Counted from the first letter of the stretch, positions 24,154 to 37,067 are shown. The stretch: 64,000 bases of DNA from Rhodamnia argentea (GCF_020921035.1 NC_063155.1:8479001-8543000); one strand, 5' to 3'. Program-made: numbers and translations. Notes: generated by a model from the sequence alone, not told the origin.

Positions 24154-25322
24154 TGTATCCCACCAATAATGTGGGTCCAACGGCCTGAAAAACTTATGTC
24201 AGTGAGAATTCATCTGCATCATCCAATTGTTTCGAAAGGTCAAACACACGAAAAGTATTATATACCCGTGCGCTCTCTTCCTGGCACGAGCTAGGAAATT
24301 CTCTTCCAACATGTCGCCAGAATTTTGCTACTTTCCAAGTCCAACGAGCTTTCTTGTTGCTCATTCTAGAACACAAGGAATTTCGAACCGGTCACCAAAA
24401 GCTAGTCGTCATTCATGATGAAACCAAGCACAGAAAACTCTACTCGGCCTAATACGGGATATCCGGTGGGAATCGAGCAAACCCCACTTCACTCATTTTT
24501 CCAGAAGCAAAGATATCACAGGCAGGAACAAGCCATAAACACACCCAAGAATAAATTAACGTTCACACTCGGAATGGATCACAATTACGTGTGGAAAACA
24601 AAAAAAAATCGGATCTTTAGCTGCAGAAAGAGGAGGAAATCGAATAAAAAGCGCTGAAACGAGAAGAACATGCAGGAACCTCGAGTGCCCAACGAACGAA
24701 CGAACGAACGAACAAAAATCCGAACGAAACGCAATCACGCCATTAAAACGAGACACAAGCCAATCCAGTGTCGACGTTGCGACGCAAATCAAGCACAGAC
24801 CCGAGAATCCTCCTCCCTCACCTGAGCCAAAGAGAAGAGAAGGAACGGTGGGCATTCCCGAAACCATCGAGACATCCCCGGAAAAACGTCGCGGCGGCAG
24901 AGGAAATTTCTCAGCGGCCAAACGCAAGCGATCCGTGGCGCGAAAAAGATTTCGTGCGTGGGTAATGCACGTAGAGAGAGAGAAACAGCGACAGATACAG
25001 AGGAAGAGAGAGAGAGAGCTTACACGTTGGATAAGCGGGAATTTCGATTTTTTCTTTTCCTTCCTTTCTAGTTTTCTTAATTTTTCTATTTCTTTTGGGT
25101 CCTGGGTGACTGGGTCGTTGGTTGTCGCCGTCCCGGCGAGAGGGCGCTGTCAAAATCTCCTGGCTTTTTCTCACTCCCTGCGCAAAAACATCACAACGCC
25201 ACCGTGGCTTCTCTCTCTAAACGCACTTTCTCTCTCTATCTCTCTGTAGATTCCTGTCGCTGTCGCTTAATGATATTTCTTCTTGTGGGGGATCCCCCTC
25301 CCAGGCACTGACCTTTTTATAG
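24154..25322 (-). promoter_or_regulatory. Promoter and spliced 5' UTR of the F-box/kelch gene
   Basis: On the minus strand a TATA box (CTATAAAAAGGT, 25322-25311) is followed by a pyrimidine-rich leader, a donor GTAAGCTC at 25023, an 839-base intron and an acceptor TTTTTCAG at 24185. The second leader exon runs from 24184 to the ATG. The layout is inferred from splice signals. Confidence 0.6.
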
Positions 25323-27022
25323 TCGCCGCCCGCGCGTGCGCCAGCCTCGACTGGGGTTCGACCGCCCCTCTCCTCCCCATGCATGAATTTCCTGAACAGA
25401 AAATGGTGCGACGTGGGGGGCCCACGCGCCACGTCGCCCCTCTTTTCCCCGCTGAGCTCGCCGGGGGGCACAACTGGTAAATTCCCCTACGGTGTGAATA
25501 CGACAAGAAATTCGACCAAACAAAAGAAAATAAAAATACGACAAGCAAAAATATTCAAACCTCGTATTTACACGTAAAACTCACCGGGGATCACGTTCAT
25601 CGGTAACCAACTTCAGGTTTCAAGTTAAATACACTCTTGATAAATCCACATCGGTTAGCTCCTGTGCAATATGCATTTGAAATTGCTGATGTAAAATCAT
25701 CCGTGGCAAACAACTCATGTAATCCGTGTATGACGTGAATCTGACATCGAAATTCGACATCAATGAGTCTCCTAGACGAGGTCGTTTTGGAGAAGCCAAA
25801 TCTGAAAAATGAACAGAGATTGAAATATGTGCAACTTTTGCTCTAATAGCTCCCTCACGTTTCAAAGATCCGGTAAAATTCCCAATTTCGCCACAACTTC
25901 ACTTTGAGATTGTGATAAATTTATTACTAGTGTATAAGTTTGGGATTTTTTTTTTTTTTGGTGGTGCTACAATAGTTGAGGGCAAATATGTCACGAGCCT
26001 ATTCTATTAGAATCTTTCGAAGCCGTAAAACTTTATTTACAAATTAACAGCCGAGATCCGTTAAACCACCATAACAAGTATAAATCCGTATCACCATTTG
26101 GGATACTCTAAAAATGGATATCGAAAAGATTCACAAAATCGACGCAAATTTATAATACACGGTTCATTCAGTATTGATAGTTAATTTTTTTCTTTGCCGA
26201 CGCGAGAGCACGTGATTAGAATTCAAAACATAAATGTAAGAGTTCGTCTCGTGAATGACGTGAAATTTCGTGGGCCGTTGCCGATTTGTGTAGTAAGTGT
26301 AAAACGGTGGATAAAAATATGGGATTAATATTTAAATATTTTAACAAAATTGACGAGACTATGGCGGGACAAAGGGACCCGGGAACCGGAGCACGGGAAG
26401 ACGGGAATCGAAACCGTTAACGGCCGTTGGTGCACGCGTTGCGCCAGGCCCCCACCCCACGCGCAGCGTGCAGGGCTGCATGGCTCTTGCATTTGGTGAA
26501 ATTTTCGGTTTCTTTTTTGGCATTTTCCTTTCATTTTCAATTTTTGCATGTGGAAAATCCGTATATCATTTAAAAAAGAAAGTTGCTATCCCGATAATTT
26601 GATCATACGACTAGTTATTTCTGACTACATGATCCTCCAATCAATGAGCGATTCATGCAAAATACGCGATGATGGTATGTGAATTTACGGTTGGGATTGT
26701 ACTGTCTTACGACTAAGGAAGCATTTTCTTTTAAAAAAAAGCAAGAGAACCGGAAAAATCATGAAGCGGTGAAAATTTGTTTGAACGTGGGTTTGCGATT
26801 TTCGTGTTTTCTCAAAAAGAAAAGAAAGGAAAAAAAAAACAAAATTGGTGTATTTAGTGTTTTCACTTGTTGGCAGATAATAGGGAAGAAATCTTCCTCA
26901 CTAAGCAAAAGTTCCAATCTATGGAAAAAAATCGAAGTCGAATAGGTAAATATTCAATATGAGGGTCCGATTAATTGGGTAGGCATATAAGTGGCCTCGG
27001 AATAAAAATGGTAGAGAGAATC
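25323..27022. other. Intergenic region, no gene seen
   Basis: A GC-rich stretch (25323-25470) probably belongs to the F-box promoter. The remainder is AT-rich with scattered A and T tracts and no recognised repeat or gene. Confidence 0.4.
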
Positions 27023-27690
27023 ATCGAAAGTCCTAAACATGTTATATTTGTATCCATTCAGTTTAATTGTGTCAATTTAATCCTAAATATTTTGACGATT
27101 TGTCAATTCAGTCATTTCGATCAATTTTGACCGAAAAAAGCTAACATGACGATCCAGTCTGCAACAACCGTCCCAATGTGGTGTGACCGGCATAACGTAA
27201 ACATTTTTTGAATATTTTTTTTCTTTTTTCTAGTTTTCCCCCCTTTTTTATTTTTTCTTTTCTTTTTGCTGGTGGCCGGTCTTAGGCAATGGGTGGCGAG
27301 GGCTAAATGAAGATCGCCCTCCCCTGGATGTAGAGGCTAACCCTCACTAGATCCGAGTAAGGGTTGCTTCACTCAAGGCCAATGAGGGCTTATAGGCCTT
27401 CCCCAGTGTTCGATGAGGGTCGTTAGGCTCTCATCGGCCGCAATGAAAAAAAAAAAAAAAAGAAATATTTAAATAAAAATTCAACTTTTTAAAAAATTGC
27501 AAAAATTTTCAATGTGACGGCGATGTCACGTAGAATGGCCGGCAACTTTCACTTCAATTATTTTCAGCTAAAATTGACAGAATTAACCACATTGATAAAT
27601 TGTCAAAAGGTTTAAAATTCAATTAATGAAAGTAAGATATTAATAACTGAATGGACACAAGTATAATAGGTGCATAATATTTTTCACCAT
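27023..27690. repeat. Foldback repeat with periodic arms and GC-rich centre
   Basis: The left arm has CTAAACATGTTATATTTGTATCCATTCAGT-type phrases (first 20: CTAAACATGTTATATTTGTA). The right arm carries them inverted (ACTGAATGGACACAAGTATA, near 27650). Each arm repeats a phrase like 'tcaattcagtcc / cctaaacctttt' every 35-45 bases. The centre (27270-27440) is GC-rich. Same family as 56249-57344. Confidence 0.55.
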
Positions 27691-30600
27691 TCTCTTTTGA
27701 AAGTGAAATGGTGCGACGGAATATTCTATTTGAATCATAACTATTTGTCATTTTTTAACTATCTCCCTATGAAAGTTCATTGAGTCATAATTATTCCATT
27801 GCCATAATTGGGAGCCTTCGGAGCTCTAAAACACGCGCCTTGCAAAATATTTTAGTAGAGACATGAGTCAACTTTTACCGTTAAACCAATTTTGCTTGGT
27901 ATCGATGGAAAATAAGGGACAAAAGAACCCCATGAGTGCCAATATTTGTGTACGGCGCTCACGTTAATGCCAATAATTTTTTTTTATCACTTAAGTTTTA
28001 AAAAAAATCTTGACGTGGCTTGCCGAAAATCATATGTGGCGCATATGTGGCATGCCGGGAATCCCAATGCATAGAAAAGTCAAAACTTAATAAAAAAATT
28101 TTACCTAATAAGCTAAAACTGAAAATAATTAAATAATTAAAAATCAGAACTTCAGCATTTGTAATTGCATAATTGACTAAATAACAAAAAAGAGGTGTTA
28201 AAAATCAAGATGGCGCTAAAAACCCTTGCGACCTTTCTATCTTGTGCATTACTTCCTTGAGTGTGCAATTTTATCCTCAACTATGGCGCTTGTGGGGCCC
28301 TCGGCCGAGGCCTAGGGAACCTTGCCTAGATCACCGACCCTGACGATGCCAATTTTAGTGATGGCGGCTATCGAGGTTGAAGCTGCCAAAATTTTTTTAA
28401 AGTTATTTTTAATTAATTTAATTTGATAAATTTGCTTCTTGTGAAAAGGATATTAAGGAGGCTTTGTGGCTATTTTTAAAAAATAAATTCTATCAAGCTA
28501 TTTTTAAAAAAATCCATAATATTAAAAAATTAATTAAAATTATATTGTTGCCGGATTGACACTTAATTCATTTTTTAATGATTGATCATTTTGTCTTTTG
28601 GAAGTAATGAAAAAAAATATTGACACTATCTTTTAAGTGAAATTGAAATTATTTGTTTCGATAATAAATCATTGTGTCAATTATTTAAAAAAAAATTTAA
28701 AGAAATATCTGCTAGATCATATATTAGGAGTGACGTTGCATGTCTTTTTGTTGCTCTTATTGAATTTTTAATTGGTGCGAGTTACTTTTTTTTTTTTTTT
28801 TAAACGTAGGCTTTAAACATCTGTGGTTGTGGGATTTAGCAACAAGATTAGCTCCACAATCAAACTTAAGGAATAGTCTATCGAAGGAAAGTAGCCTTTT
28901 CATGTGAACTAGCACAAAATTATTTTTTTAATTTTGAAAAAATTCGCCGTCAATCCTAAATCTATTGAACATCAATTCACTAAAATTTTTCAACCTTTGC
29001 GTGTTATTCCAATGTAATTTTATTCTAGTCAATTTTCATCGGGGATAGGGGAATGGGTATAATAAAATCCAAAATGCACATTGTTAAGTCAGTAATATTT
29101 GGTGAAAATTGATTGGAAGAAAATTATATTGAAATTTTGCGCAAATGTTAATGACTGAATTGGCAAAATTAAATATTTTAACACTGAATTGACATCCGTA
29201 TAATAAGTTTAGGATTGATTGAAAATTTTCCATAATTTTTAAAGGTATTTCTAGGGTACCTATCCACTCAATGATGGACCTAATGTTGACATTTGTGCTC
29301 GTGTGGTCCCCGAAACACCTATAAATTCTTTTTTTTTTTTCCGTAACCTGCTAATGCACGCTGAGGTTAAACCATCTAATGTGGGATTGTCATCGATTGT
29401 CATGTGGTGATCTTTCCAACAAATTTAATGGTTTCAAGGCCCCCTGTTATGGGCTTATTAATTATGCTTGTATTTATTTCGTAAAATAATAATTTGAAAT
29501 AATTTTTAAATTATTGAAAATACTTATAATAGTTAATTAATTTGGTAACAAAAAAATCAATTGACTATTTTTTCTTTTTGAAAATATTGTTTAATTTTTT
29601 ATAACATAATTAGCAATTTAATTATCATGGATTAAACCATTTAGTTAAGATATTTGCTTTTAAAAAGTTTTTATTAAGGTGAAAAAGAAAATGTTCATTG
29701 ATAGGCTTACTTTTACAAAGCAATTTGAATCCGTACGTTAATAATAGTATCAATGATTACAATATCCAAAGTTGCGCCACGTGATTTTTTTCCTAGCAAT
29801 CTTTCATGCGCTAATCAATTTGTCTCTACGAAATCGTATTCCAACGTCACACTACGTGCTTTTGCTAAGAAATCTTTCACGCGCTAACTGGAATCAGAAC
29901 TATCAATGACTAGAGATCCGACATTATCGAACCACCAATTGCGAGGAAAATGTAACGGTTATGCCAATTATTGGTCATTTTGTGAATAAAAGATCAATGC
30001 GACGATCATCGGTCGAGCGATACGATCACGTTGAGCAATAATTCTCTCTAGTCTTCACAAATATCACTTTTGGTATGTTGGTGAAATTTTGAACGTTGAA
30101 CTAAAACCCTAGAACTAAACTAACAGGTAATAGTGGGATCCATTTAGGAGACTTGTTGTTAGAAGAAAGGAAAGACAAGGGAAAAGAATTTTAAAATAGA
30201 ATATTTGCAAACTCGTACAAATAATTTATTATAATTGTGACAATTCAATACTAAATCTTTTATATTTATGCCAATTAAATCTATTCGATCAATAAAAAAC
30301 TGCTAACGCAGTGCGACTGGCTTTAATGTGGCACGGTCGGGCTAACATGAACTTGTTAATATTGTTTATTTTTAAAAAAAATTTAAGTTTTTCTTTTTTT
30401 TCTTTTCATTCCCATCCATCACATCACGCCGAACAAAGGGTAGAGAAAAAAAGTAAAAAAATTCTATGAAAATGTTATTACAAATTATTAGTGTGCAATC
30501 GAATATGTTAGCAAACCGCACCATGTCATAGATTACATATCAAAATACACTAGATGATGGTACAAGGTATTTTCTCAGATGATCGATAATGCTTCTGTTT

Positions 30601-30990
30601 AGAGAAACGGGCAACTTTATTGTTTATTATTCCTTATTAACATTTTATCCCACGAAATATATAATTACAGAATCAAATAATTAGGTTCTAAAGATTTGAT
30701 TGATTTATTGCTTTTTTGTCATCTCATGCTTAAGTCATTTTCAAGTTATCTTATTCCCTTTTCCCTCCTTTATTAGAGTTGGATGCCTCAAAAAATTAAA
30801 CTATGCACAATTTAAGGGAAACCATTGTTGCAAGGAGCTATCTCAATTAAACCACCACTTAAATCAGTTTGGGCAATGATTTATGTAGGCTTGGGCGTGC
30901 GTTTGGGCCGAATTTCTAATCATATTAAAATTGAATAGAATAGGACAAGAAGTGCGTAGATTTTTTTCACATATAGTGGTATTTTTTTTG

Positions 30991-31022
<32 letters not shown>

Positions 31023-32739
31023 GAAGTTGAATCTGTCGATTCAATTTAACAGCTGTGAAGGTGGATCCATTCCATCTAGAAAGAAGGAACCCTGTGAAAT
31101 AAAGGGCCGTCTGCGAAATTTGACGACAAATCAGAATCTAACGGTGCAAAGCTCAACGCATGTAATACCGGGAGTTAATCTTATTAGTCCTGCAAAGCAC
31201 ACACCTGTGCACTTTCCTGGCTTTGATCGGCCTAAAAAAATGAAGAAGAATGCCCTAAAAAAAAAAAACAATTTTGCATTTGCTCCCTAATGGTGCCACT
31301 TTTCGACAAGTCGATTTAAGATCGAAGTGCACCCTTCTTTGTTCAAGAGAGAAAAATTCTCGCCACTATCTCCCTTGAAGACTGGCCATGCCCCAAAATC
31401 ACCTCTTCAAATATTCGAGACATAAGTCAACTACAGCTGCTAGATTAACGGCCAGGAAATCATACTAGAAATTTTAAAGGAAAAAAAAAAGGCTGGCGCG
31501 GTGTTTGCGGGAAAAACCTCGTTCCCCTCATGCATTACTATCTTGGGTGTGCAAGTTGATCTATTTTTTAGATTTACACTGAATTGTAACACTTTATGAT
31601 TCGATTTGTCTTAAAGAAATGTATCTAGCTTTTAAGTGAAATGAAATTATTCTTACAACAAAAGAAAAAATGTATTTTGGTGTTACCCACGAGAAAAACG
31701 GGCTTTACTTGTGGGGATTAGAAAATGAACGTCCGAGAAAGCGCTCCAAAAAAAAAAAAAACGTCGCCATTAGTAAACATCATCAGTGAAATCACTTTTT
31801 TTCCTTTTAAAAAAAAAAAAAAAATCAAAAAAAATATATTATTATTTACTCAAGAATAATGAGGAAGAAGATGCATGGGCCACTTGAGAAGCCCAAAGCA
31901 TCATCAATCCTTTCTCAATCGCAAACATTAGGATCCGTTTCTTTATGGGCCCGGGTTCCCTTGGTTGTTGGCCCAAACCCAATTCTACAGCCGGTTTGAC
32001 AAAATTACTTGCTTATGAATGGTAAACTCGAAGGTTTTATGATTGTAATCACACATCTTCCAATACATAATGTGAAGGTAAAACAAGACCAAGTTTTGAT
32101 ATCGCTGAGTTCCTCAAATTTCAAATCGGATGGATTAAGGTGCGAACCGGAATGCCCATTCAAAATCTTGGCAAAATATAAGTATCACATGACATATGAC
32201 ATGCCTAATTGATGATTTTTTTTTTTTTTATCGGAGAAGATACCACGTCCCGTGTTGTCTATGCTAGACCTGCTCAAACGGACAAGCCAACCTAGGTCTA
32301 AAGATGATCTTGAGGAAGCCCAGCCCACACAATTCTTTTGCTCAAGGCAACAATTTACCTGCTTGAAAAAATTCATTCAGTTTCTCGCTCTCCTTCCAAA
32401 CTCGAGTCACCTTTGGTTCACAAGATTGAATGGCGAAATCCTCTTCCTCTATCTTGGATTGGATTATTTTTCAATAATGTTAAGCTGGGTATTTAAGTGT
32501 GAGATTTTGTAGGACCACTTCTAATTGTCCTAAAAATTTAAGATATTAAATGAAAACATAATTTAATATTTAATTAAAATAACATTCCCCACTCATGCGT
32601 GCTTAGTCCGGTCTTTTTGCCTAGTACTAAGTATGGACATATTTAATTGAGAAAGCAAATAAGGGTCTAGAAAGATTTGAATTGAGGATCTCCTCCTTTG
32701 ATATCACATGAAAAAACTAAGATTCTCGTTGTTTCAAAA
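27691..32739. other. Gene-poor, AT-rich intergenic DNA
   Basis: No gene is recognisable in about 5 kb. It holds a repeat at 28960-29240, a partial arm of the same family near 30240-30410, a pair of 40-base direct repeats (29774-29813 and 29844-29887), a long A tract (30990-31020) and several shorter homopolymers. Confidence 0.5.
28960..29240. repeat. Short foldback repeat of the same periodic family
   Basis: CAATCCTAAATCTATTGAAC on the left faces GTTTAGGATTG on the right, with GTCAATTTTCATCGG opposite TGAAAATTGATTGGA. It has no GC-rich centre and looks like an internally deleted relative of the 27023 copy. Confidence 0.5.
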
Positions 32740-33770
32740 AAGGTTTTCCTAGAAAATATTTTCTCCAATTTCTAGTGTTTGAAGGTGGCAGAATATATGG
32801 TTAAACAAATTTTTTTTCAATCAATGAAAAAATTTCTTTTAAAAATAAAAAAAAATTAAAAAACGAAAATCATTTTCCAATCATCCTTCTCGCGTGCTCG
32901 TCTCCCCAGAGCCCGTCCTTTCCCCACCTTTCTCAAGCATATTTTCAGAGCTGCTCCTTCATCCCATCCCTCTTCCTCCATCTTTCTCCTCCGCCTCATT
33001 TCCCCATAGAATCAGCTCTCACAGGGCAGGCTACAATCACCACATCAACAGAATTTTTCTGCGGGAGTACGAAAAGGCATTACCTCAGCGAGAGAGAGCT
33101 TGGGAATCGGGAATAAAAGCATCGGCCGGCATGCTCCTGACGGCACGATGGAACCCGCACAGATCGAAATTCTCTCCGGGGCTCTAAGCGACCTTCAGCT
33201 GTCGGACAGGAAACCGGCAGGGCATCGTAAAACGAGTGCGGTGGGGGATTAACGCACAAGCAGCGATTGGGAGGCCAGTCGGGGCACGTACCATGGGGAG
33301 AAGCGGCGAGCCAATCGAGGAAGACGTAGCACAAGGCGATCCTACCAGCGATTGCGGCGAGGAGGAGGGACGAGCAGCCGCGTAGTAATTGGCAAGCTGC
33401 AACCAGCACTGCGAGCGAGCGAACGAACGGCGGATGAACATCAGTCATTTTCATCGAACGGGACGAACGATCTCTCGATACGGAGAGGAGGATGAGTGTT
33501 GGGGGTAATGGCGGTTCCCCTGCTTCAAGCGACGGAGCGACTCCGGCGCGGAAGAAGAAAGGAGTTGCTCTGCTGCTGCTCCACGCATAAGAAGAAAGGA
33601 GGAAGAAAATAAAAACTAAAAATTAAAAGATTGATTTTATAAATATAAAATATATTAAAAAGCATCCTCGATGGAAATTGATTTTCTTACCATACGTCAT
33701 AAATATTTTTCAGTTTATTTTCATATTTTTACCAAATACTGAAAAATATCCTCATTTTTTTTTAGAAGAA
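32740..33770. mobile_element. Possible gene-carrying element: GC-rich island between AT-rich inverted ends
   Basis: A GC-rich block (about 32880-33590) stands alone in AT-rich DNA. Its flanks are loosely inverted: TTTCTAGTGTTTG on the left, and CAAATACTGAAAA on the right, which reads TTTTCAGTATTTG on the other strand. On the minus strand the block has a 124-codon open frame (33454-33080) starting MKMTDVHPPFVRSLAV and matching nothing I know. A Mutator-like element carrying host DNA would explain it, but no target duplication was found. Confidence 0.35.
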
Positions 33771-33987
33771 AGTAGTAGCCGAGAATTGGAAAATTGTCTA
33801 TTGCTTTTTCTCTACATGAATTGTCTGGTTATAGTCCTATTTATAATACATGAGGTCTAACTAAATAAGAGAAGAAACATACAAAATAAAGGAAATAAAT
33901 GTTTCTTGATACACAATATTTTGACTATGGATCAATGAACCAATTAGGATCAATTAGGATCAATCGGATGCAATAAAATCTTCAACA

Positions 33988-34137
33988 GTAAGCACATTAT
34001 CATTTGGAAAGAGGGCGGTGAGGGGTTTGAATCCCTACTTTCGGGGGAGTGGGGCGAGGGCTTGTGAGGACGAGGATGCACAGTGTGGCTTGTATAGTAG
34101 TATAGATAGGATATCACTAGAAAAAAAAAAAAAAAAA
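33988..34137 (+). mobile_element. tRNA-derived SINE-like copy
   Basis: About 150 bases with a Pol III B-box-like GGTTTGAATCC at 34024-34034, a GC-rich middle and a terminal A tract at about 34121-34137. A box and target duplication are not clear. Confidence 0.45.
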
Positions 34138-34664
34138 CTGACCTTTTCCTAAAATAGCCAACACGAAATGTATTTATGTCGAGATTGACCATTTAATATG
34201 ACGGTATGAATATGATATCAATGCAAATCCATATAAATATTACTTTATTATAAATTTTACAACTCACATGTTTTGATGTTTTTTATTTATTTTTTTATCT
34301 GTCCTATCTCTAATTCTCGTACTCTGCAAAGAGGCAAAGCAAAAGTCAAATCCCGTAATGTGATACTAGACGTTCTCACCCTCCAATCCTTTTATCAGCA
34401 ATACCATGCCTATTGATTTTTTTTTTTTTAATTTCGAAACTCCGAAACTTTCACATAACTCGATATTGACACGCAGATTCACATTTACTTATTTGATGAT
34501 TTTCTGGAATTCAATTGATATTTTGAATTTCCCGGGGGAAAAACAAACAGGTTTTCAGATTAGTTAAGAGAGAGATTCTGATCGTATCTTTCCGTTCATT
34601 TGCTCTTTGGACCTGACCGGCCAAGCGCATGGCTCAATCGACATGGCAGGTCACCTGAATCCTG

Positions 34665-36413
34665 ATGCCGCCGAAGCTGCCATGCCCTCGCTTCTCCAGA
34701 TTGTTGAATTCGAACACCATCGACCACCTCGACCCGTTTCAAGAAATCGCCTCACGTCTGCCATCATGCAAGCACGCGACCCACCTCAACCAAATCCATG
34801 CACACCTGATCACCACGGGGTTCATTCGCAAACCCATCATGGCAGGCAAGCTCATCGCGTCTCTATCAGCAAGTTCATCTCCCTCCGCGATATCCGCGGC
34901 TCATTCCCTCGCTCGCAGGACCGATGGTCTCGACTCTTTCACGTGGAACACTGTCATTAGGGGTTACTTGGAGAGGAGCGATCCTCAAAATGCCATCTTG
35001 GTGTACTCCCATTTGAGGGGACTGAATATGACGGGGGACAGTTACACTGTTTTGTTTGTGATCAAGGCTTGTGGGTTGGTACCCGCTTTTGATCAAGGGA
35101 AACTGGTGCATGCCCAGATTTTTAAGTTGGGCTTTGTGTTGGAGATCATCGTGCAGACTGCCCTCCTTAATATGTATGTGGTGTTCGATGAAATTCAGAG
35201 CATGCGAAAAGTGTTCGACGAAATGCCTCTTAGAGACTTAGTTGCTTGGAACTCTCTTATTGCTGCATATTCTGGACGGAACTATCCTAAGGAAGCTCTT
35301 GAAGTTGTTCGTGCTATGGTCTGTGACAATGTGACCGTGAATGAAGTGACTGCAGTGAGCATTCTCTCTGCTTGTTCGTTGTTAAAGACTTTGGGAGAAG
35401 GGAAATCTGTTCACAGTTATTTACTAAAAACCGATGTTGATCTGGATGTCTTTGTTCAGAATGCCTTGATGGGGATGTACTCGAAATCCGGTTCTTTATC
35501 ATATGCTTGCAGGATTTTCCATTCAATGGCTACAAGGAACGTGGTTTCCTGGACTACAATGATCAATGGCTATGCGTGCAGTGGTTACTTTGATGAAGCG
35601 TTTTCCATTTATAGACAAATGGATTCTGCAAATGTAAGACCGGACGAGGTTACTCTGTTGAGTATAATTTCGGTGTGCTCGGAGTTGGGAAGCTCTGAAC
35701 TTGGTGAATGGATTACTCTAATAGTTGAGAAAAGTGGACCTAAAAGAGAGAGGACTGCTTTGGCTAATGCACTTATGAGAATGCATACAAAATGCGGTAA
35801 CATCTTGAAGGCATGTCAAATTTTCGATGGGATGAAGGAGAGAACACTAATAACTTGGACCACTATGATACAGGGTCTAGCAATCCACGGGCACGGCGTG
35901 GCTGCTTTGATGAGGTTCGTCCAAATGCAGAGGCAAGGCTTAAAACCTGATGGGGTCGTCTTCCTCTGTGTCCTATTCGCTTGTAGCCATGCTGGTTTGA
36001 TAGAACATGGAAGAAAATGTTTCAATCTAATGATAAAGGAATATGATATCAAGCCATGGATGGAGCATTGCGGATGCATGGTGGATCTATTGTGTAGAGC
36101 TGGGCTAGTTGACGAGGCGTTCGACTTCGTGGCGAATATGCCAGTTGAACCGGATATGATTCTGTGGCGTATGCTCCTTGTGGCTTGTCAAAACCAAGGA
36201 CGCCCGGAACTGGTGAGTCAAGTTATGCATCATATACATGAACTGGGGCCTAAAAGTAGCGAGGACTACGTGCTAATGTCGAATCTGTGTGCTTCGGTGG
36301 CTGAGTGGGATGTCATGAAGAAAGTAAGAGACGAGATGAAGCAAAGAGGAGTTAGTAAGGAGGTTCCCGGTAGCAGTTTTCTCGAAGTACATGAAAATGT
36401 GCATAGATCCTGA
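34665..36413 (+). CDS. PLS-class pentatricopeptide repeat protein, E subgroup
   Basis: Sequence-specific RNA-binding protein, most likely sent to mitochondria or plastids, where E-class members act in C-to-U RNA editing. Single exon, 582 residues. PPR motifs fill about residues 30-500, e.g. DSFTWNTVIRGYLERSDPQN, RDLVAWNSLIAAYSGRNYPK, NVVSWTTMINGYACSGYFDE, RTLITWTTMIQGLAIHGHGV and KPDGVVFLCVLFACSHAGLI. The E region follows (EPDMILWRMLLVACQNQGRP up to VPGSSFLEVHENVH). There is no DYW deaminase domain, so editing would need a partner. The ATG at 34665 is the first in frame and gives a usual N-terminus. Apparently whole. Confidence 0.92.
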   Translation: MPPKLPCPRFSRLLNSNTIDHLDPFQEIASRLPSCKHATHLNQIHAHLITTGFIRKPIMAGKLIASLSASSSPSAISAAHSLARRTDGLDSFTWNTVIRGYLERSDPQNAILVYSHLRGLNMTGDSYTVLFVIKACGLVPAFDQGKLVHAQIFKLGFVLEIIVQTALLNMYVVFDEIQSMRKVFDEMPLRDLVAWNSLIAAYSGRNYPKEALEVVRAMVCDNVTVNEVTAVSILSACSLLKTLGEGKSVHSYLLKTDVDLDVFVQNALMGMYSKSGSLSYACRIFHSMATRNVVSWTTMINGYACSGYFDEAFSIYRQMDSANVRPDEVTLLSIISVCSELGSSELGEWITLIVEKSGPKRERTALANALMRMHTKCGNILKACQIFDGMKERTLITWTTMIQGLAIHGHGVAALMRFVQMQRQGLKPDGVVFLCVLFACSHAGLIEHGRKCFNLMIKEYDIKPWMEHCGCMVDLLCRAGLVDEAFDFVANMPVEPDMILWRMLLVACQNQGRPELVSQVMHHIHELGPKSSEDYVLMSNLCASVAEWDVMKKVRDEMKQRGVSKEVPGSSFLEVHENVHRS

Positions 36414-37023
36414 TACCTAACAAGATCAAAAGCTTGATAATCACTTCAAAGAAGAAAGAGAAAGGCCTGAAATAGTAGCTGTGTAAAGAACATCGGTTTC
36501 GGCATTGCAATTTGTACTATGGAGGTTGTTTTGTAGTTACAGTAGAATTAGTTCTTCTCTTTTTTGTGCTTACAAATGCAATTGGAAAATGAATTCACTC
36601 GAATCCAACACCACCATGCCCATTCAAGAACTCTGAAAGGCAAAAAGAAACGTTTCCTTTTTAAAGTCCCATTACAATTGGTGAAATATTAGTCACCTAA
36701 CTCAATTATTATGATCAGACAAGTGGAAGTCAACGCCTAACAGAAAAAAAAAGCAAGATTCTTGTATTTAACGGCGTATTACAGTCGACCGTATCAAATT
36801 ATGTGATTCTGTTCCATGTCATACCCCACTTTTAAAATGTTGGCAGAAAAAAAAAAAAAAAAAACAAGATTAAACTCGGTCTGAAAGCTGACGGTCTTTC
36901 CGAATCCAACTCCAACATCACCACCATCCCTAACTGCTATTACTATCTCCTACTTCACTTCAAAGTCACTTCTTACCTATTTGGTTGATTAATTAATTCC
37001 GAACAAAGTAATGCTTCCAAGAT
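36414..37023. other. PPR 3' UTR and spacer
   Basis: AT-rich spacer with an A tract near 36847-36864. No gene. Confidence 0.4.
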
Positions 37024-37067
37024 CCTATAAATTCCATTCCCTGTCCACAAATGCCTGAAACACAAAA

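Noticed and set aside
29774-29887. Two 40-base direct repeats as a CRISPR-like array
   Set aside because: Only two diverged copies in a plant nuclear genome; a simple tandem duplication.
30990-31020. Long A tract as a retro-gene tail
   Set aside because: No gene-like sequence or target duplication next to it.
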